Positions 7,278-15,522 of a stretch of 43,118 nucleotides of DNA are shown here, one piece after another (the stretch's first letter is position 1; every line of letters begins with the position of its first letter). The stretch spans positions 1 through 43,118 of the forward strand of contig JAFQHE010000064.1 of the NCBI GenBank assembly GCA_017398125.1, in the 5' to 3' direction. Made by a program: the position numbers and the translations under genes. This stretch comes from Bacteroidales bacterium. Its GTDB lineage: Bacteria; Bacteroidota; Bacteroidia; Bacteroidales; UBA932. Under the pieces are notes generated by a model that worked only from the letters and a program-made list of their open reading frames with translations, was not told the DNA's origin and ran no database searches.

Positions 7278-7978
7278 TTTGTATGGCAAAGAAAGAGAAT
7301 ATTAGGAGCCTGTTTGACAATATTGCGCCCGATTATGACAAATTGAACCACATTTTGTCGCTGAACATTGATAAGGGGTGGAGAAAAAAGGCTGTACGTG
7401 AAATTGCTGATGTGCAGCAAAGAGTGCAGGTATTGGATGTGGCCTGTGGTACAGGTGACTTTACCATAGAGATTGCAAGAAATGTGGCAGAAGGGAGTAA
7501 AATTATTGGTATTGACTTGTCGGAGGGCATGATGAAGGTCGGACGCGAAAAGATTGCCGCTTCAGGAGTTGATGCATTGTTGGAGTATGGTGATTGTGAG
7601 GCTTTAGACTATCCCGAAAACAACTTTGACCGCATATCTGTAGGTTTTGGTGTACGCAATTTTGAGCATCTTGATCTGGGACTTAAAGAGATGTGCAGGG
7701 TGCTAAAGCCTGGTGGCAAACTGGTTATTCTGGAATTGTCTGTGCCTTCAAATCCCATTATCAGGTGGTGCTACAAACTCTATTTTCTGAATATTTTACC
7801 CATGATAGGCGGAATGGTCTCCGGCAACCGTGGCGCATACGAATATTTGCCGGCATCGGTGCTGAATTTTCCTGCTCCCGACAAATTTATTCCAATGATG
7901 CGTGAGGCCGGCTTCTCTGAGGTGAGGCATCGTGCATTGACATTAGGCGTTTGCCGTATGTATATCGGAATCAAATAA
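7274..7978 (+). CDS. menG: Demethylmenaquinone methyltransferase (UbiE/MenG)
   Basis: This SAM-dependent C-methyltransferase carries out the last step of menaquinone synthesis, methylating demethylmenaquinone. The FDNIAPDYDKLNHILS N-terminal signature is typical of UbiE/MenG. The SAM-binding motif VLDVACGTGDF is at about residues 53-63, followed by the GFGVRNF and GGKLVILE blocks. The 234-residue length is normal. The start at 7274 overlaps the BASS stop as ATGA; the second ATG at 7283 (MAKKEN) is an equally plausible start. menA follows immediately, so the last two menaquinone steps are encoded together, in reverse pathway order. Confidence 0.95.
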   Translation: MICMAKKENIRSLFDNIAPDYDKLNHILSLNIDKGWRKKAVREIADVQQRVQVLDVACGTGDFTIEIARNVAEGSKIIGIDLSEGMMKVGREKIAASGVDALLEYGDCEALDYPENNFDRISVGFGVRNFEHLDLGLKEMCRVLKPGGKLVILELSVPSNPIIRWCYKLYFLNILPMIGGMVSGNRGAYEYLPASVLNFPAPDKFIPMMREAGFSEVRHRALTLGVCRMYIGIK

Positions 7979-7989
7979 TCTATTTCAAT

Positions 7990-8883
7990 ATGGTTAAAAA
8001 ATGGATAGAGGCAATGCGTCTGCGGACACTTCCGGTAAGTGTGGCAGGAGTGGTTGCCGGATGCGGATGTGCAGTTTGGCAGGGAAAGTTTGATATGATA
8101 CCAGCCCTCTTGTGCTTGCTGTTTGCTGTATCTGCCCAGATAGCGTCAAATTTCGGTAATGAATATTATGACTTCAAGAATGGAATGGACCGGAAGGGAC
8201 GTGATGGATTCAGAAGGGGAGTCGCTGAAGGTGACATCTCTCCAAAATCAATGAAATATGCCACTTTCATAACTTTAGGTATATCTGCTGCAATAGGATG
8301 TTCATTGATGCTTTATGGAGGTCTGTGGCTCCTTCCTGTGGGAATTGCCATTCTGTTGTTTGCTTTGGCATACAGCGCAGGTCCATACCCGCTTTCACAT
8401 CATGGGCTTGGCGATATTGCTGTTGTAATATTCTTTGGAATAGTCCCGGTAACATTTACCTGTTATCTGCAGACTGGAGGGTGGAACGGTTTTCCGGTAT
8501 TGCTTGTTACCTCCGTTGCAATAGGGCTGCTTGCTGCTAATGTGCTGATAGTGAACAACTATCGTGATAAAGAAGATGATGAAGTAGTAGGGAAACGTAC
8601 TACTGTGGTAATTTTTGGACGTAAGGTTATGGGATATGTATATCTTTTCTCCGGCATTTTTGCCATGGCCATTATGACTCCACTATGGCTGCAGTTGCCT
8701 GTATGGGCTCTTCTTCTTCCTTTGACATATTTGATGATGCATGGTGTCACATGGCGTAAATTGATAAGCAGCAGGGGTGCGGCACTCAATCCTCTGCTTG
8801 GCAGGACAGCCCTGAATCTGCTTGTTTTTGCCCTTCTCCTGTTGGCACTATTTGAGGTCGCCGGCAATGTCACTTTTTTGTAG
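7990..8883 (+). CDS. menA: 1,4-dihydroxy-2-naphthoate polyprenyltransferase MenA
   Basis: This integral membrane UbiA-superfamily prenyltransferase attaches the polyprenyl tail to 1,4-dihydroxy-2-naphthoate, giving demethylmenaquinone. The first Asp-rich motif is in NEYYDFKNGMD and the second in NNYRDKEDDEVVGKRT. RLRTLPVSVAG at the N-terminus is characteristic of MenA. About eight or nine hydrophobic helices are apparent. The frame is open from a TTG at 7951 inside menG, but the ATG at 7990 gives the standard N-terminus and 297 residues. It lies 11 bases after menG, which acts on its product. Confidence 0.95.
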   Translation: MVKKWIEAMRLRTLPVSVAGVVAGCGCAVWQGKFDMIPALLCLLFAVSAQIASNFGNEYYDFKNGMDRKGRDGFRRGVAEGDISPKSMKYATFITLGISAAIGCSLMLYGGLWLLPVGIAILLFALAYSAGPYPLSHHGLGDIAVVIFFGIVPVTFTCYLQTGGWNGFPVLLVTSVAIGLLAANVLIVNNYRDKEDDEVVGKRTTVVIFGRKVMGYVYLFSGIFAMAIMTPLWLQLPVWALLLPLTYLMMHGVTWRKLISSRGAALNPLLGRTALNLLVFALLLLALFEVAGNVTFL

Positions 8884-8897
8884 GAGTTTTGCACAGT

Positions 8898-8919
8898 TTC
8901 GGCATAGTATTATGCTGAA
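8898..8919. terminator. Weak hairpin between convergent menA and lipoprotein gene
   Basis: TTCGGCATA and TATGCTGAA form a 9-bp stem with one G-U pair and a 4-base loop, 14 bases after the menA stop. There is no T-tract on the plus strand, so termination efficiency is doubtful. Confidence 0.3.
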
Positions 8920-8938
8920 GGGGATAATTGCCCATCTC

Positions 8939-9583
8939 TCAAAAACCTTGTGCAACAGTTGATTTCAACTCGCCTTCAATCCTATAGTGTTTTCCCTCAA
9001 TATCATCATTGCCCTGCAATACAAAATTGCCACTATATATTTTATTGGTCTGATTGAATTCTGTGAATCTTACTATTCCCGACAGTGAGTGCGGTGTTTC
9101 ATATGAACTGCTTGTAATATCAGAGTATTTTTTCAGCACAAGTATTCCTGACGGATACATTGAGGAGGTCTCTTTCGTCTGAAATTCCAGGTAGTCATCA
9201 GCAATATTCTCCTCTTCTCTGCCTGTAATATCGAAGTTCGGGTGGCAGTATATCCGGTATTCCTTATTTAGGACTGGGAAGTTTTCGCCATCGGCGAAGG
9301 GAATACCGCCAAACAGGTAATAACACATTTTGCCATTGGCATCAGATAGTTTAAACTGTATGTATGCCAGATTGTTGTTTTTGCCTATAAAGATTCTCTC
9401 TTTTATTGCAAAAGGGTATCCTCTTCTTGCCAATTCTTCCCTTACGGTTGTGGCATCCTTATATTCCTGACCGTTTATTGTTGCCATGCAATATGTTGTC
9501 TTTATATCCAGGATGTTGTTCTTTTCACAACCTGGAGCCGCAAAGGCCAAAAATGCCAATATGCATAATATCCTTAACTTCAT
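8939..9583 (-). CDS. Hypothetical lipoprotein
   Basis: This 214-residue protein has a lipoprotein signal peptide (hydrophobic residues 4-16, lipobox AAPGC with C19 followed by EKNN). I do not recognise the mature domain. It is mostly beta-strand-like with alternating polar and hydrophobic residues, and a block around DATTVREELARRGYPF near residues 43-58. It may be one of the many small immunoglobulin-like or beta-barrel lipoproteins of Bacteroidota, anchored in the periplasm or outer membrane. It is monocistronic, convergent with menA, with its own -7 box upstream. Confidence 0.8.
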   Translation of the reverse strand: MKLRILCILAFLAFAAPGCEKNNILDIKTTYCMATINGQEYKDATTVREELARRGYPFAIKERIFIGKNNNLAYIQFKLSDANGKMCYYLFGGIPFADGENFPVLNKEYRIYCHPNFDITGREEENIADDYLEFQTKETSSMYPSGILVLKKYSDITSSSYETPHSLSGIVRFTEFNQTNKIYSGNFVLQGNDDIEGKHYRIEGELKSTVAQGF

Positions 9584-9605
9584 TCTCTGCAGGATTACTC
9601 TATTA

Positions 9606-9634
9606 CAAAATTATTTTTTTTTATTTGTTTCAAG
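9606..9634 (-). promoter_or_regulatory. Putative promoter of the hypothetical lipoprotein gene
   Basis: The minus strand reads CTTG, 17 bases, then TAATTTTG (TAnnTTTG). The -7 box lies 22 bases before the start codon. The -33 element is a partial match at slightly short spacing. Confidence 0.45.
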
Positions 9635-9661
9635 GTTTGTACCTTTATTACCTTATAAACG

Positions 9662-9715
9662 AAAAAGGAAGATAATTTGCTGACAGAAAGTCATTGACAA
9701 ATCATCTTCCTTTTT
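9662..9715 (-). terminator. Intrinsic terminator of the second tRNA-Leu
   Basis: AAAAAGGAAGAT pairs perfectly with ATCTTCCTTTTT, and after one mismatch ATTTG pairs with CAAAT, giving a 17-bp stem. T-runs at both ends make it potentially bidirectional. It lies directly after the tRNA 3' end and insulates the lipoprotein gene. It differs completely from the terminator of tRNA copy 1. Confidence 0.75.
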
Positions 9716-9830
9716 GTGCGGGCGAAGGGACTCGAACCCCCACGCCTCTCGGCACTAGATCCTAAGTCTAGCGCGGCTACCAATTACGCCACGCCCGCAG
9801 GTCCGTGATTGGGATTGCAAAGGTAGATAT
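9710..9830. repeat. 121-bp perfect direct repeat, copy 2 (tRNA-Leu and -7 box)
   Basis: Identical to 96-216 in the same orientation, 9614 bases apart. The tRNA, its 32-base upstream leader and the -7 box are shared, while the -33 region and terminator are unique to each copy. Confidence 0.9.
9717..9798 (-). tRNA. tRNA-Leu (anticodon UAG), second copy
   Basis: Base-identical to the gene at 103-184, with the same CTTAGGA anticodon loop, long variable arm and TTCGAGT T-loop. The upstream -7 box TACCTTTG is preserved. The -33 position reads GTTG instead of TTTG, which may make this copy the weaker one. Confidence 0.95.
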
Positions 9831-9999
9831 TTTTTCTGCATCTCCAACAGATTTTTACTTTTTTTGCAAAAAAAAATCTGGCATTGACTTGAGAACTGCA
9901 GAGTCTGGAAGGTGGTGGTATCTGCAATGATTATGCGGCGGCATAAGCAAGAGTGATCTCCGGCCTTGTCGGTGAAGAGTAAATACTATAAGAGGCAAT

Positions 10000-10569
10000 T
10001 TATTTTCTGACCCACTCTGCAATCTCTTCAGAGGGTGCTCCATTTAAAAGTTTTGCATCCTTGAATTCCAATGTAGGGTAGCTGTTCTGCAGATTTTCAA
10101 GGGCACCCGATACAGGACTGCTTCCAGATGTGGCAAACAGATATATCTTTTTGCCCGACAAATCGTATGTTTCAATAAATGTGTTTATGATTCTCGGTGC
10201 TGTGTACCACCATATTGGGAATCCAATGAAGATGGTGTCGTATTTTTCTACATTGTTCAAATCCTTGATTATTTCAGGTCTTGAAGCCTTGTCGCACATC
10301 TCTGTGGTTGAACGTGAATTTTTGTCTCTCCAGTTAAGGTCAGCCTCACTATATTTGACCGACGGCTTTATTTCATAAAGATCCCCGTTGCAAATTTCGG
10401 CTATCTGTTGTGCAACCTTTGCTGTAGTGCCGGTCGCAGAAAAATAGGCTACAAGTGTTTTCATATCATTACTGTTTTGTTTTCTTTCATTCTTAGCTGT
10501 TCCGTTCCCTTGAGCATATGCCGAAAAGGAGATCAGGGCAATGGCAATGTAGAGTAATATGCGTTTCAT
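10000..10569 (-). CDS. Flavodoxin with N-terminal signal peptide
   Basis: This 189-residue protein has a flavodoxin domain (about residues 36-189). The FMN phosphate-binding loop FSATGTTAKVA lies near residues 43-53, followed by the FIGFPIWWYTAPR isoalloxazine-contact loop and the FATSGSSP loop. It resembles the small flavodoxin_4-type proteins. Residues 1-19 (MKRILLYIAIALISFSAYAQ) look like a cleavable Sec signal peptide, so the mature protein would be periplasmic. A second in-frame ATG at 10464 (MKTLVAYF) would give a normal cytoplasmic flavodoxin. It is monocistronic with a TATCTTTG box upstream. The redox partner is unknown. Confidence 0.85.
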   Translation of the reverse strand: MKRILLYIAIALISFSAYAQGNGTAKNERKQNSNDMKTLVAYFSATGTTAKVAQQIAEICNGDLYEIKPSVKYSEADLNWRDKNSRSTTEMCDKASRPEIIKDLNNVEKYDTIFIGFPIWWYTAPRIINTFIETYDLSGKKIYLFATSGSSPVSGALENLQNSYPTLEFKDAKLLNGAPSEEIAEWVRK

Positions 10570-10625
10570 AAGTTGGTATTATCAATTGAATATCATGCTT
10601 GACAAGTAACAGATGTTACTGCTTC

Positions 10626-10633
10626 CAAAGATA
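10626..10633 (-). promoter_or_regulatory. Putative -7 box of the flavodoxin gene
   Basis: The minus strand reads TATCTTTG, about 57 bases before the full-length start codon. This favours transcription including the signal peptide. There is no good -33 match. Confidence 0.45.
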
Positions 10634-10674
10634 ATAAACAATTCTCAAACTATTTGGTTGTTACACCTATAAAT

Positions 10675-10705
10675 TTTGCTATTCTGCAGTAATTTGCTAA
10701 CTTTG
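10675..10705 (+). promoter_or_regulatory. Promoter of tig
   Basis: TTTG at 10675-10678, a 19-base spacer, then TAACTTTG at 10698-10705, an almost ideal Bacteroidota promoter. The predicted leader to the tig ATG is about 65 bases. Confidence 0.75.
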
Positions 10706-10778
10706 CGCGTTCCGAGAAACCGGCCTCCCTTGCCTTTGTCGGAAAAATAATATTGAAAATTATAAAATACAGATACAG

Positions 10779-12095
10779 ATGAAAATAGAACAAGTTAAAG
10801 TTGATGATTTGACTCTACAGTTGAATCTTAACATTGAGAAAGCAGATGTTGCTGACAAAGTGAAGAAAGCTCTTAATGATTATCGCAGAAAGGCTGAGTT
10901 GAAGGGTTTCCGTAAAGGTATGGCCCCTATCTCTTTGATCCAGAAAATGCATGGAACACAAGCTTTGGTTGAGAGTGTTAATGATAAGATTTCAGAGTCT
11001 TTGCAGAACTATATTGTAGAGAACAAACTCAATATATTGGGAGAGCCGCTTCCAAATGATGAGAAGCAGCAGGCTATTGATTGGGAGAATGCAGAGTCTT
11101 ACAACTTTGTATTTGACATTGCTTTGGCTCCTGAGTTGAACTTTACACTTTCAAAGGATGACAAGATCGTTTCATACGAGGTTGAGGTATCAGAGGAGTC
11201 AAAGAAGACCTACAAGTCAAATATGTTGAAACAGTATGGTAAACTTGAGAACACAGATGAGATTCATGAGGATGATTTCATCATTGCTGATCTTGAGCAG
11301 GAGGGTATGAAGATCGAGGGTACTTACATTACTCTAAGAACTATTGAGGACAAAGGTTTGTTCCTTGGCAAGAAACCTGGCGAGAGCTTTGAGATTGATG
11401 TGAACAAGACTTTCACAAATGAGACTGACCGCGCTGCAATGTTGAAGGTGAAGAAAGAGGAGTTGGCCGACCTTAACCCTATGTTCACAGTAACTATCAA
11501 AGAGGTAAAAACTTTTGTAGAGGCTGAGCAGAACCAGGATCTTTATGACAGATTGTTCGGTGAGGGCGAGGTTAAGAGCGAGGCTGAGTTTGACGTTAAA
11601 GTTGAGGAGAGAATCAAACAGGAGTACCAGAACGAGAGTGCATACCGCTTTATGTTGGATGCAAGGGAGTATCTTTTGAACAAGACAAATATCCAGCTTC
11701 CAGAGGAGTTCTTGAAGAGATGGTTGTATGTAATCAACGATGGCAAATTCACAATGGAGGAGATTGAGAAGGACTTCCAGTTGTTCTTGAAAGATTTCCG
11801 TTGGCAGTATATCCGCCAGTACATCATGAAGGAGCAGAAGATGGAGATCAAGAGAGAGGATGTTATGGCTGTTGCCAAGAAGATTGCTGCAATGCAGTTT
11901 GCAATGTATGGTTTGAACAATGTTCCTGAGGAGCAGTTGGAGACTTATGCAAACTCTTTGATCTCTAATGAAAAAGAGGGCAGAAGAATCTATGAGAAGA
12001 CCGAGGAGGATATGGTTCTTGGCTATGTTAAGAACACAGTTACCTTGGAGAACAAGTCTATCTCAATTGACGAACTTCAGAAATTGAACAACTAA
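10779..12095 (+). CDS. tig: Trigger factor (ribosome-associated chaperone)
   Basis: This 438-residue protein is trigger factor, which binds nascent chains at the ribosome exit. The N-terminal ribosome-binding domain (about 1-145) contains KGFRKGMAPISLIQKMHG, equivalent to the classical GFRxGxxP ribosome-docking loop. A PPIase-like domain (about 150-245) is followed by a long helical C-terminal chaperone domain. The sequence is diverged, as usual in Bacteroidota. The gene has its own strong promoter and terminator, so it is monocistronic. Codon choice is strongly biased (GAG, AAG, TTG), consistent with high expression. Confidence 0.93.
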   Translation: MKIEQVKVDDLTLQLNLNIEKADVADKVKKALNDYRRKAELKGFRKGMAPISLIQKMHGTQALVESVNDKISESLQNYIVENKLNILGEPLPNDEKQQAIDWENAESYNFVFDIALAPELNFTLSKDDKIVSYEVEVSEESKKTYKSNMLKQYGKLENTDEIHEDDFIIADLEQEGMKIEGTYITLRTIEDKGLFLGKKPGESFEIDVNKTFTNETDRAAMLKVKKEELADLNPMFTVTIKEVKTFVEAEQNQDLYDRLFGEGEVKSEAEFDVKVEERIKQEYQNESAYRFMLDAREYLLNKTNIQLPEEFLKRWLYVINDGKFTMEEIEKDFQLFLKDFRWQYIRQYIMKEQKMEIKREDVMAVAKKIAAMQFAMYGLNNVPEEQLETYANSLISNEKEGRRIYEKTEEDMVLGYVKNTVTLENKSISIDELQKLNN

Positions 12096-12146
12096 TTGGG
12101 CTGGCTCTTTTAAAAGAGTTGCAATCAAATAACCAAAATAATTGGC

Positions 12147-12180
12147 CGGGTCACATCTTTGGTGTGGCCCGTTTTTTTTT
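12147..12180 (+). terminator. Intrinsic terminator of tig
   Basis: CGGGTCACA and TGTGGCCCG flank a 7-base loop (one G-T pair), followed by nine T residues. It lies 51 bases after the tig stop. Confidence 0.85.
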
Positions 12181-12363
12181 TACTCTTTTAAATCAAGACC
12201 AATCCACTCTTTTTGATTAAAATCCATACCATCCAATAAAATACATCCAGGAACCACTCTTTTCTTTCTATATATTCTTCCAGACAGTTCCCATTTCTCA
12301 TCAATGGCATTATGCTTGCAATACCATTTGTCGGGATTATCAATTTTTAAAACAACAGTTGAT
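12180..12363 (-). pseudogene. Possible minus-strand 3' gene remnant
   Basis: On the minus strand a frame without internal stops enters from the neighbouring gene and ends ...WIGLDLKE at a TAA abutting the tig terminator T-tract. The intergenic part reads like real protein (NPDKWYCKHN, EKWELSGRIYRKKR). No ATG gives it a plausible start outside the opposing gene. I recognise no family. It may be the 3' end of a gene whose front was lost, or a chance frame in AT-rich DNA. Confidence 0.25.
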
Positions 12364-12366
12364 ATT

Positions 12367-13353
12367 ATGGATAAGAAATTACTCTTGATTTTTTCTCTCT
12401 TAGTGGCGTGTTGTGTTTCGGTTAATAGGTTATTTGCACAGGAGATAGAGCCTGCAGAGCATCTGGTAGGGCAGGGCAATTTTTTTGTTTTTGATGAGGA
12501 TATGGATGCTGTAACAGTTACGGCCCGTAAGAAAAGTTCTTACAAACGTATTGGAAGAGAGGTGAAGAGAGAATTGATTGAACGGTTCAAACAGAGACTT
12601 AAAGAGGATTTTCCAAATGTTGATTGCTCCTATGATGCAGTATCTGATTATGCGCTTTATCAAGATACTTTGCTTATGACAAGTGGACGCCTGGTTGGAA
12701 ATTTTGTAGAAAAACCGGGAGGTAGCACCAAGGGAAAGGATACTCTCATTGTAGTAAAAAAGAGCTTGAATGAGTATATAGACCAACGTATTGCCAATAA
12801 CATAAGGGATATAGAAGAGGGGCAGGAGATTCTTGGCAACAGGGAGGCCTTTGCTGAGCAGATTCACAAGATGTTGTGGGGGGTATCACCATATAAACTG
12901 CTTCAAATGGTTGGGCAGATTGAAGGTAAATGGGATTATATACCCAATGATAAGAGTACTGCCTATATTACTTTTCGGGGACATAAGGGCTTCATGGGCA
13001 TATATAGAGTCGAGTGGAAAATAAATTTTCTTGTGGACAGCAACAGCCTTCAATTGAGACAATTGGTGGAGAGCTTATATTTTAAGGCAAGTGTGCCGTT
13101 TGGTGTAAGTCTCGACAAGCAGACTGTCGAAAATATAAACAGGTTCAATATTGCATACAGCAGTTTTGATTCATTCAAGTTCCGCAGAGGTTATGCGGAT
13201 TTTAAACGCAAAGTCGAATATTCTGACCGTGATATTTTTGTAGGGCCTATAAGAAAGCCGCTGTCAAAGAGTATAGATATGAAGATGGAGGTTGAGGCAA
13301 AAAAGAGAGAACCTCTTTTATTGGAAGCACTTTGCCGTATGCAGGTGCGATAA
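12367..13353 (+). CDS. Hypothetical exported protein
   Basis: This 328-residue protein has a Sec signal peptide ending near LFAQ (residues 1-25). The early mature region has DMDAVTVTARKK, resembling the short DEVTVTA strand found at the start of Bacteroidota TonB-linked proteins. Two regions follow: a charged helical part (about residues 60-75) and a C-terminal domain with GKWDYIPNDKSTAYITFRGHKGFMGIYRVEW. I do not recognise a named family. The frame is open from 12304, but the ATG at 12367 starts the signal peptide. It is the first gene ahead of clpP, separated by 70 bases and a separate -7 box, so linkage with clpP is positional only. Confidence 0.8.
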   Translation: MDKKLLLIFSLLVACCVSVNRLFAQEIEPAEHLVGQGNFFVFDEDMDAVTVTARKKSSYKRIGREVKRELIERFKQRLKEDFPNVDCSYDAVSDYALYQDTLLMTSGRLVGNFVEKPGGSTKGKDTLIVVKKSLNEYIDQRIANNIRDIEEGQEILGNREAFAEQIHKMLWGVSPYKLLQMVGQIEGKWDYIPNDKSTAYITFRGHKGFMGIYRVEWKINFLVDSNSLQLRQLVESLYFKASVPFGVSLDKQTVENINRFNIAYSSFDSFKFRRGYADFKRKVEYSDRDIFVGPIRKPLSKSIDMKMEVEAKKREPLLLEALCRMQVR

Positions 13354-13390
13354 TTATAGCCATTTGGTTTCTTTTGGCTGAATAAATTAT

Positions 13391-13398
13391 TATATTTG
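13391..13398 (+). promoter_or_regulatory. Putative -7 box of clpP
   Basis: TATATTTG matches TAnnTTTG, 25 bases ahead of the clpP ATG. No ideal TTTG lies at the right distance upstream. Confidence 0.45.
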
Positions 13399-13423
13399 TT
13401 AATTATTTTAAAATCTGTTAAAT

Positions 13424-14110
13424 ATGGCAAGTGAGTTTGAAAAGTTTGCTACCAAGCATTTGGGAATCAGTTCCCTATCTCTACATAGATTCAATTCGAT
13501 AAACGCAGCATATATCAATCCGTCAATTATTGAGGAGAGACAGATGAATGTGGCCGTTATGGATGTGTTTTCACGTTTGATGATGGACAGGATCATTTTC
13601 CTAGGAGTTCCGATTTCTGACGATGTGGCAAATATTATTCAGGCCCAGCTTCTTTTCCTTGATTCTACAGATTCAAAATCAGATATACAACTTTATATCA
13701 ACTCTCCTGGCGGATCGGTTTACGCAGGATTGGGCATTTACGATACAATGCAGCTCGTACAGTCAGATGTTGCAACTATCTGCACAGGTCTTGCCGCATC
13801 AATGGCTTCTGTACTTTTGACTGCCGGAACAAAGGGCAAGAGAAGTGCACTTCCGCACTCAAGAGTGATGATTCATCAGCCTCTTGGTGGAGCCGAAGGA
13901 CAGGCATCTGATATTGAGATTACAGCGCGTGAGATAATCAAATTGAAGAAGGAGCTTTATGAAATTATCTCTATCCATTCAGGCAAGCCAATTGAACAGA
14001 TTGAGAAGGATGCCGACAGGGATTACTGGATGACTTCTGCGGAGGCCCTCCAGTATGGTATGATTGATGAAATTCTCGGTAAAGGGGGCAATAGGGCGCA
14101 GAACCGCTGA
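13424..14110 (+). CDS. clpP: ATP-dependent Clp protease proteolytic subunit
   Basis: This 228-residue cytoplasmic serine peptidase forms the ClpP tetradecamer. The catalytic triad is S126 (GLAASMAS), H151 (RVMIHQP) and D200 (DADRDYW), with the same spacing as in E. coli ClpP. YINSPGGSVYAGLGIYD is the family oxyanion-region motif. About 30 extra N-terminal residues precede the standard start, as common in Bacteroidota. clpX follows after 87 bases, its usual unfoldase partner. Confidence 0.97.
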   Translation: MASEFEKFATKHLGISSLSLHRFNSINAAYINPSIIEERQMNVAVMDVFSRLMMDRIIFLGVPISDDVANIIQAQLLFLDSTDSKSDIQLYINSPGGSVYAGLGIYDTMQLVQSDVATICTGLAASMASVLLTAGTKGKRSALPHSRVMIHQPLGGAEGQASDIEITAREIIKLKKELYEIISIHSGKPIEQIEKDADRDYWMTSAEALQYGMIDEILGKGGNRAQNR

Positions 14111-14197
14111 TACATCATCCGGCATGGGTTCTCTGGGAACCCTACTTTAAAGTGATAAGTAATGAACATAATAAAAGAATAAATATATAGAGGGGAG

Positions 14198-15472
14198 ATG
14201 GCAAAGAAACATAGTGAGGATTCGGGTGTGATATGCTCATTCTGCGGCAGGTCAGAGAAGAGTGTGAAGTTGCTTATGGGCGGAATGTACGGCTTTATTT
14301 GCGACGAGTGTGCAGCGCAGGCAAATGAATATGCAAAGGAGCAGTTGGCCCAAAAGAGTAAAGCTGTTGCCGGAAAGGAACTTAAACTACTTAAACCAAA
14401 GGAGATAACAGAATTTCTTGATCAATTTGTAATTGGTCAGGAGGAGGCTAAGAAGTTCTTGTCGGTAGCAGTATATAACCATTACAAGAGGATAAATTAT
14501 TTGGCTTCCGGCAAGGGAAATTCCAAGGCAAAAAGTGACAGCGCAGATGAGTCTCTTGATCTTGAAAAATCAAATATACTGCTGGTTGGTCCTACAGGTA
14601 CAGGAAAGACCCTTTTGGCAAAGAGCATTGCAAAGATGTTGAATGTGCCCTTTGCAATAGTGGATGCTACAGTGCTTACAGAGGCCGGTTATGTCGGTGA
14701 GGATGTTGAGACAATCCTTACAAGACTGCTTCAGGAGGCAGACTATGACGTGGAACTGGCCCAGCGTGGAATTGTATTCATAGATGAGATTGACAAAATT
14801 GCGCGTAAGAGTGACAATCCGTCAATCACGAGGGATGTCTCCGGTGAGGGTGTGCAGCAGGCGATGCTGAAACTGCTTGAAGGCAACGTCGTGAATGTTC
14901 CTCCACAAGGTGGCAGAAAACATCCGGATCAGAAGATGATAGCAGTTGATACCACAAACATCCTCTTCATCTGTGGAGGTGCTTTTGAAGGAATCGAACG
15001 TAAGATAGCACAGAGACTGAATACCCAGGTGGTTGGATATGGTGCACAGAAAAAGACAGAGCATATAGACAAGAAGGATCTTTTGAAGTATGTCGCTCCT
15101 CAGGATCTGAAGTCATACGGACTTATACCTGAAATTATTGGACGTTTGCCGGTGCTTACCTACCTTCATCCTTTGACAAAGGAGGCTCTGCTTGATATTC
15201 TTGTAAAGCCGAAAAATGCTATAGTAAAGCAGTATGAGAAGCTTTTTGAAATGGATGGTGTCAAGCTTACGATAGAGCAGGAGGTGCTGGAATTCATTGT
15301 GGATACAGCTATTGAGTACAATCTGGGAGCAAGGGGATTGCGCTCGATATGTGAGGCGATAATGCTGGATGCAATGTACACTGCCCCATCAGAGAAGAAG
15401 AAAACTCTTGTCATCAGGCTCCCTTATGCAAAAGAGAAGGTGGCCAAGTTTACAGGTTCGCTGATTAGCTGA
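14198..15472 (+). CDS. clpX: ATP-dependent Clp protease ATP-binding subunit ClpX
   Basis: This 424-residue AAA+ unfoldase feeds substrates to ClpP. The N-terminal zinc-binding domain has C13, C16, C35 and C38. Walker A is GPTGTGKT, the pore loop is GYVGEDVE, Walker B is VFIDEIDKI, and the R-finger region is in [12 protein letters not shown]. The C-terminal small domain contains [10 protein letters not shown]. An AGGGGAG sequence directly precedes the ATG, an unusually good Shine-Dalgarno for this window. A small GGGTTC/GAACCC hairpin at 14126-14142 lies between clpP and clpX without a T-tract. Confidence 0.97.
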   Translation: MAKKHSEDSGVICSFCGRSEKSVKLLMGGMYGFICDECAAQANEYAKEQLAQKSKAVAGKELKLLKPKEITEFLDQFVIGQEEAKKFLSVAVYNHYKRINYLASGKGNSKAKSDSADESLDLEKSNILLVGPTGTGKTLLAKSIAKMLNVPFAIVDATVLTEAGYVGEDVETILTRLLQEADYDVELAQRGIVFIDEIDKIARKSDNPSITRDVSGEGVQQAMLKLLEGNVVNVPPQGGRKHPDQKMIAVDTTNILFICGGAFEGIERKIAQRLNTQVVGYGAQKKTEHIDKKDLLKYVAPQDLKSYGLIPEIIGRLPVLTYLHPLTKEALLDILVKPKNAIVKQYEKLFEMDGVKLTIEQEVLEFIVDTAIEYNLGARGLRSICEAIMLDAMYTAPSEKKKTLVIRLPYAKEKVAKFTGSLIS

Positions 15473-15522
15473 TGCATGGAGGATTTAATTGTCGGGAAAA
15501 TTATTAGGAAAAAACAGATATT

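Noticed and set aside
96-9830. Segment between the tRNA repeats as an integrated genomic island
   Set aside because: It has no integrase or phage genes, and its content (menA, menG, msrA, bcp) is core metabolism. The repeat contains a whole tRNA rather than a tRNA 3'-end attachment core.
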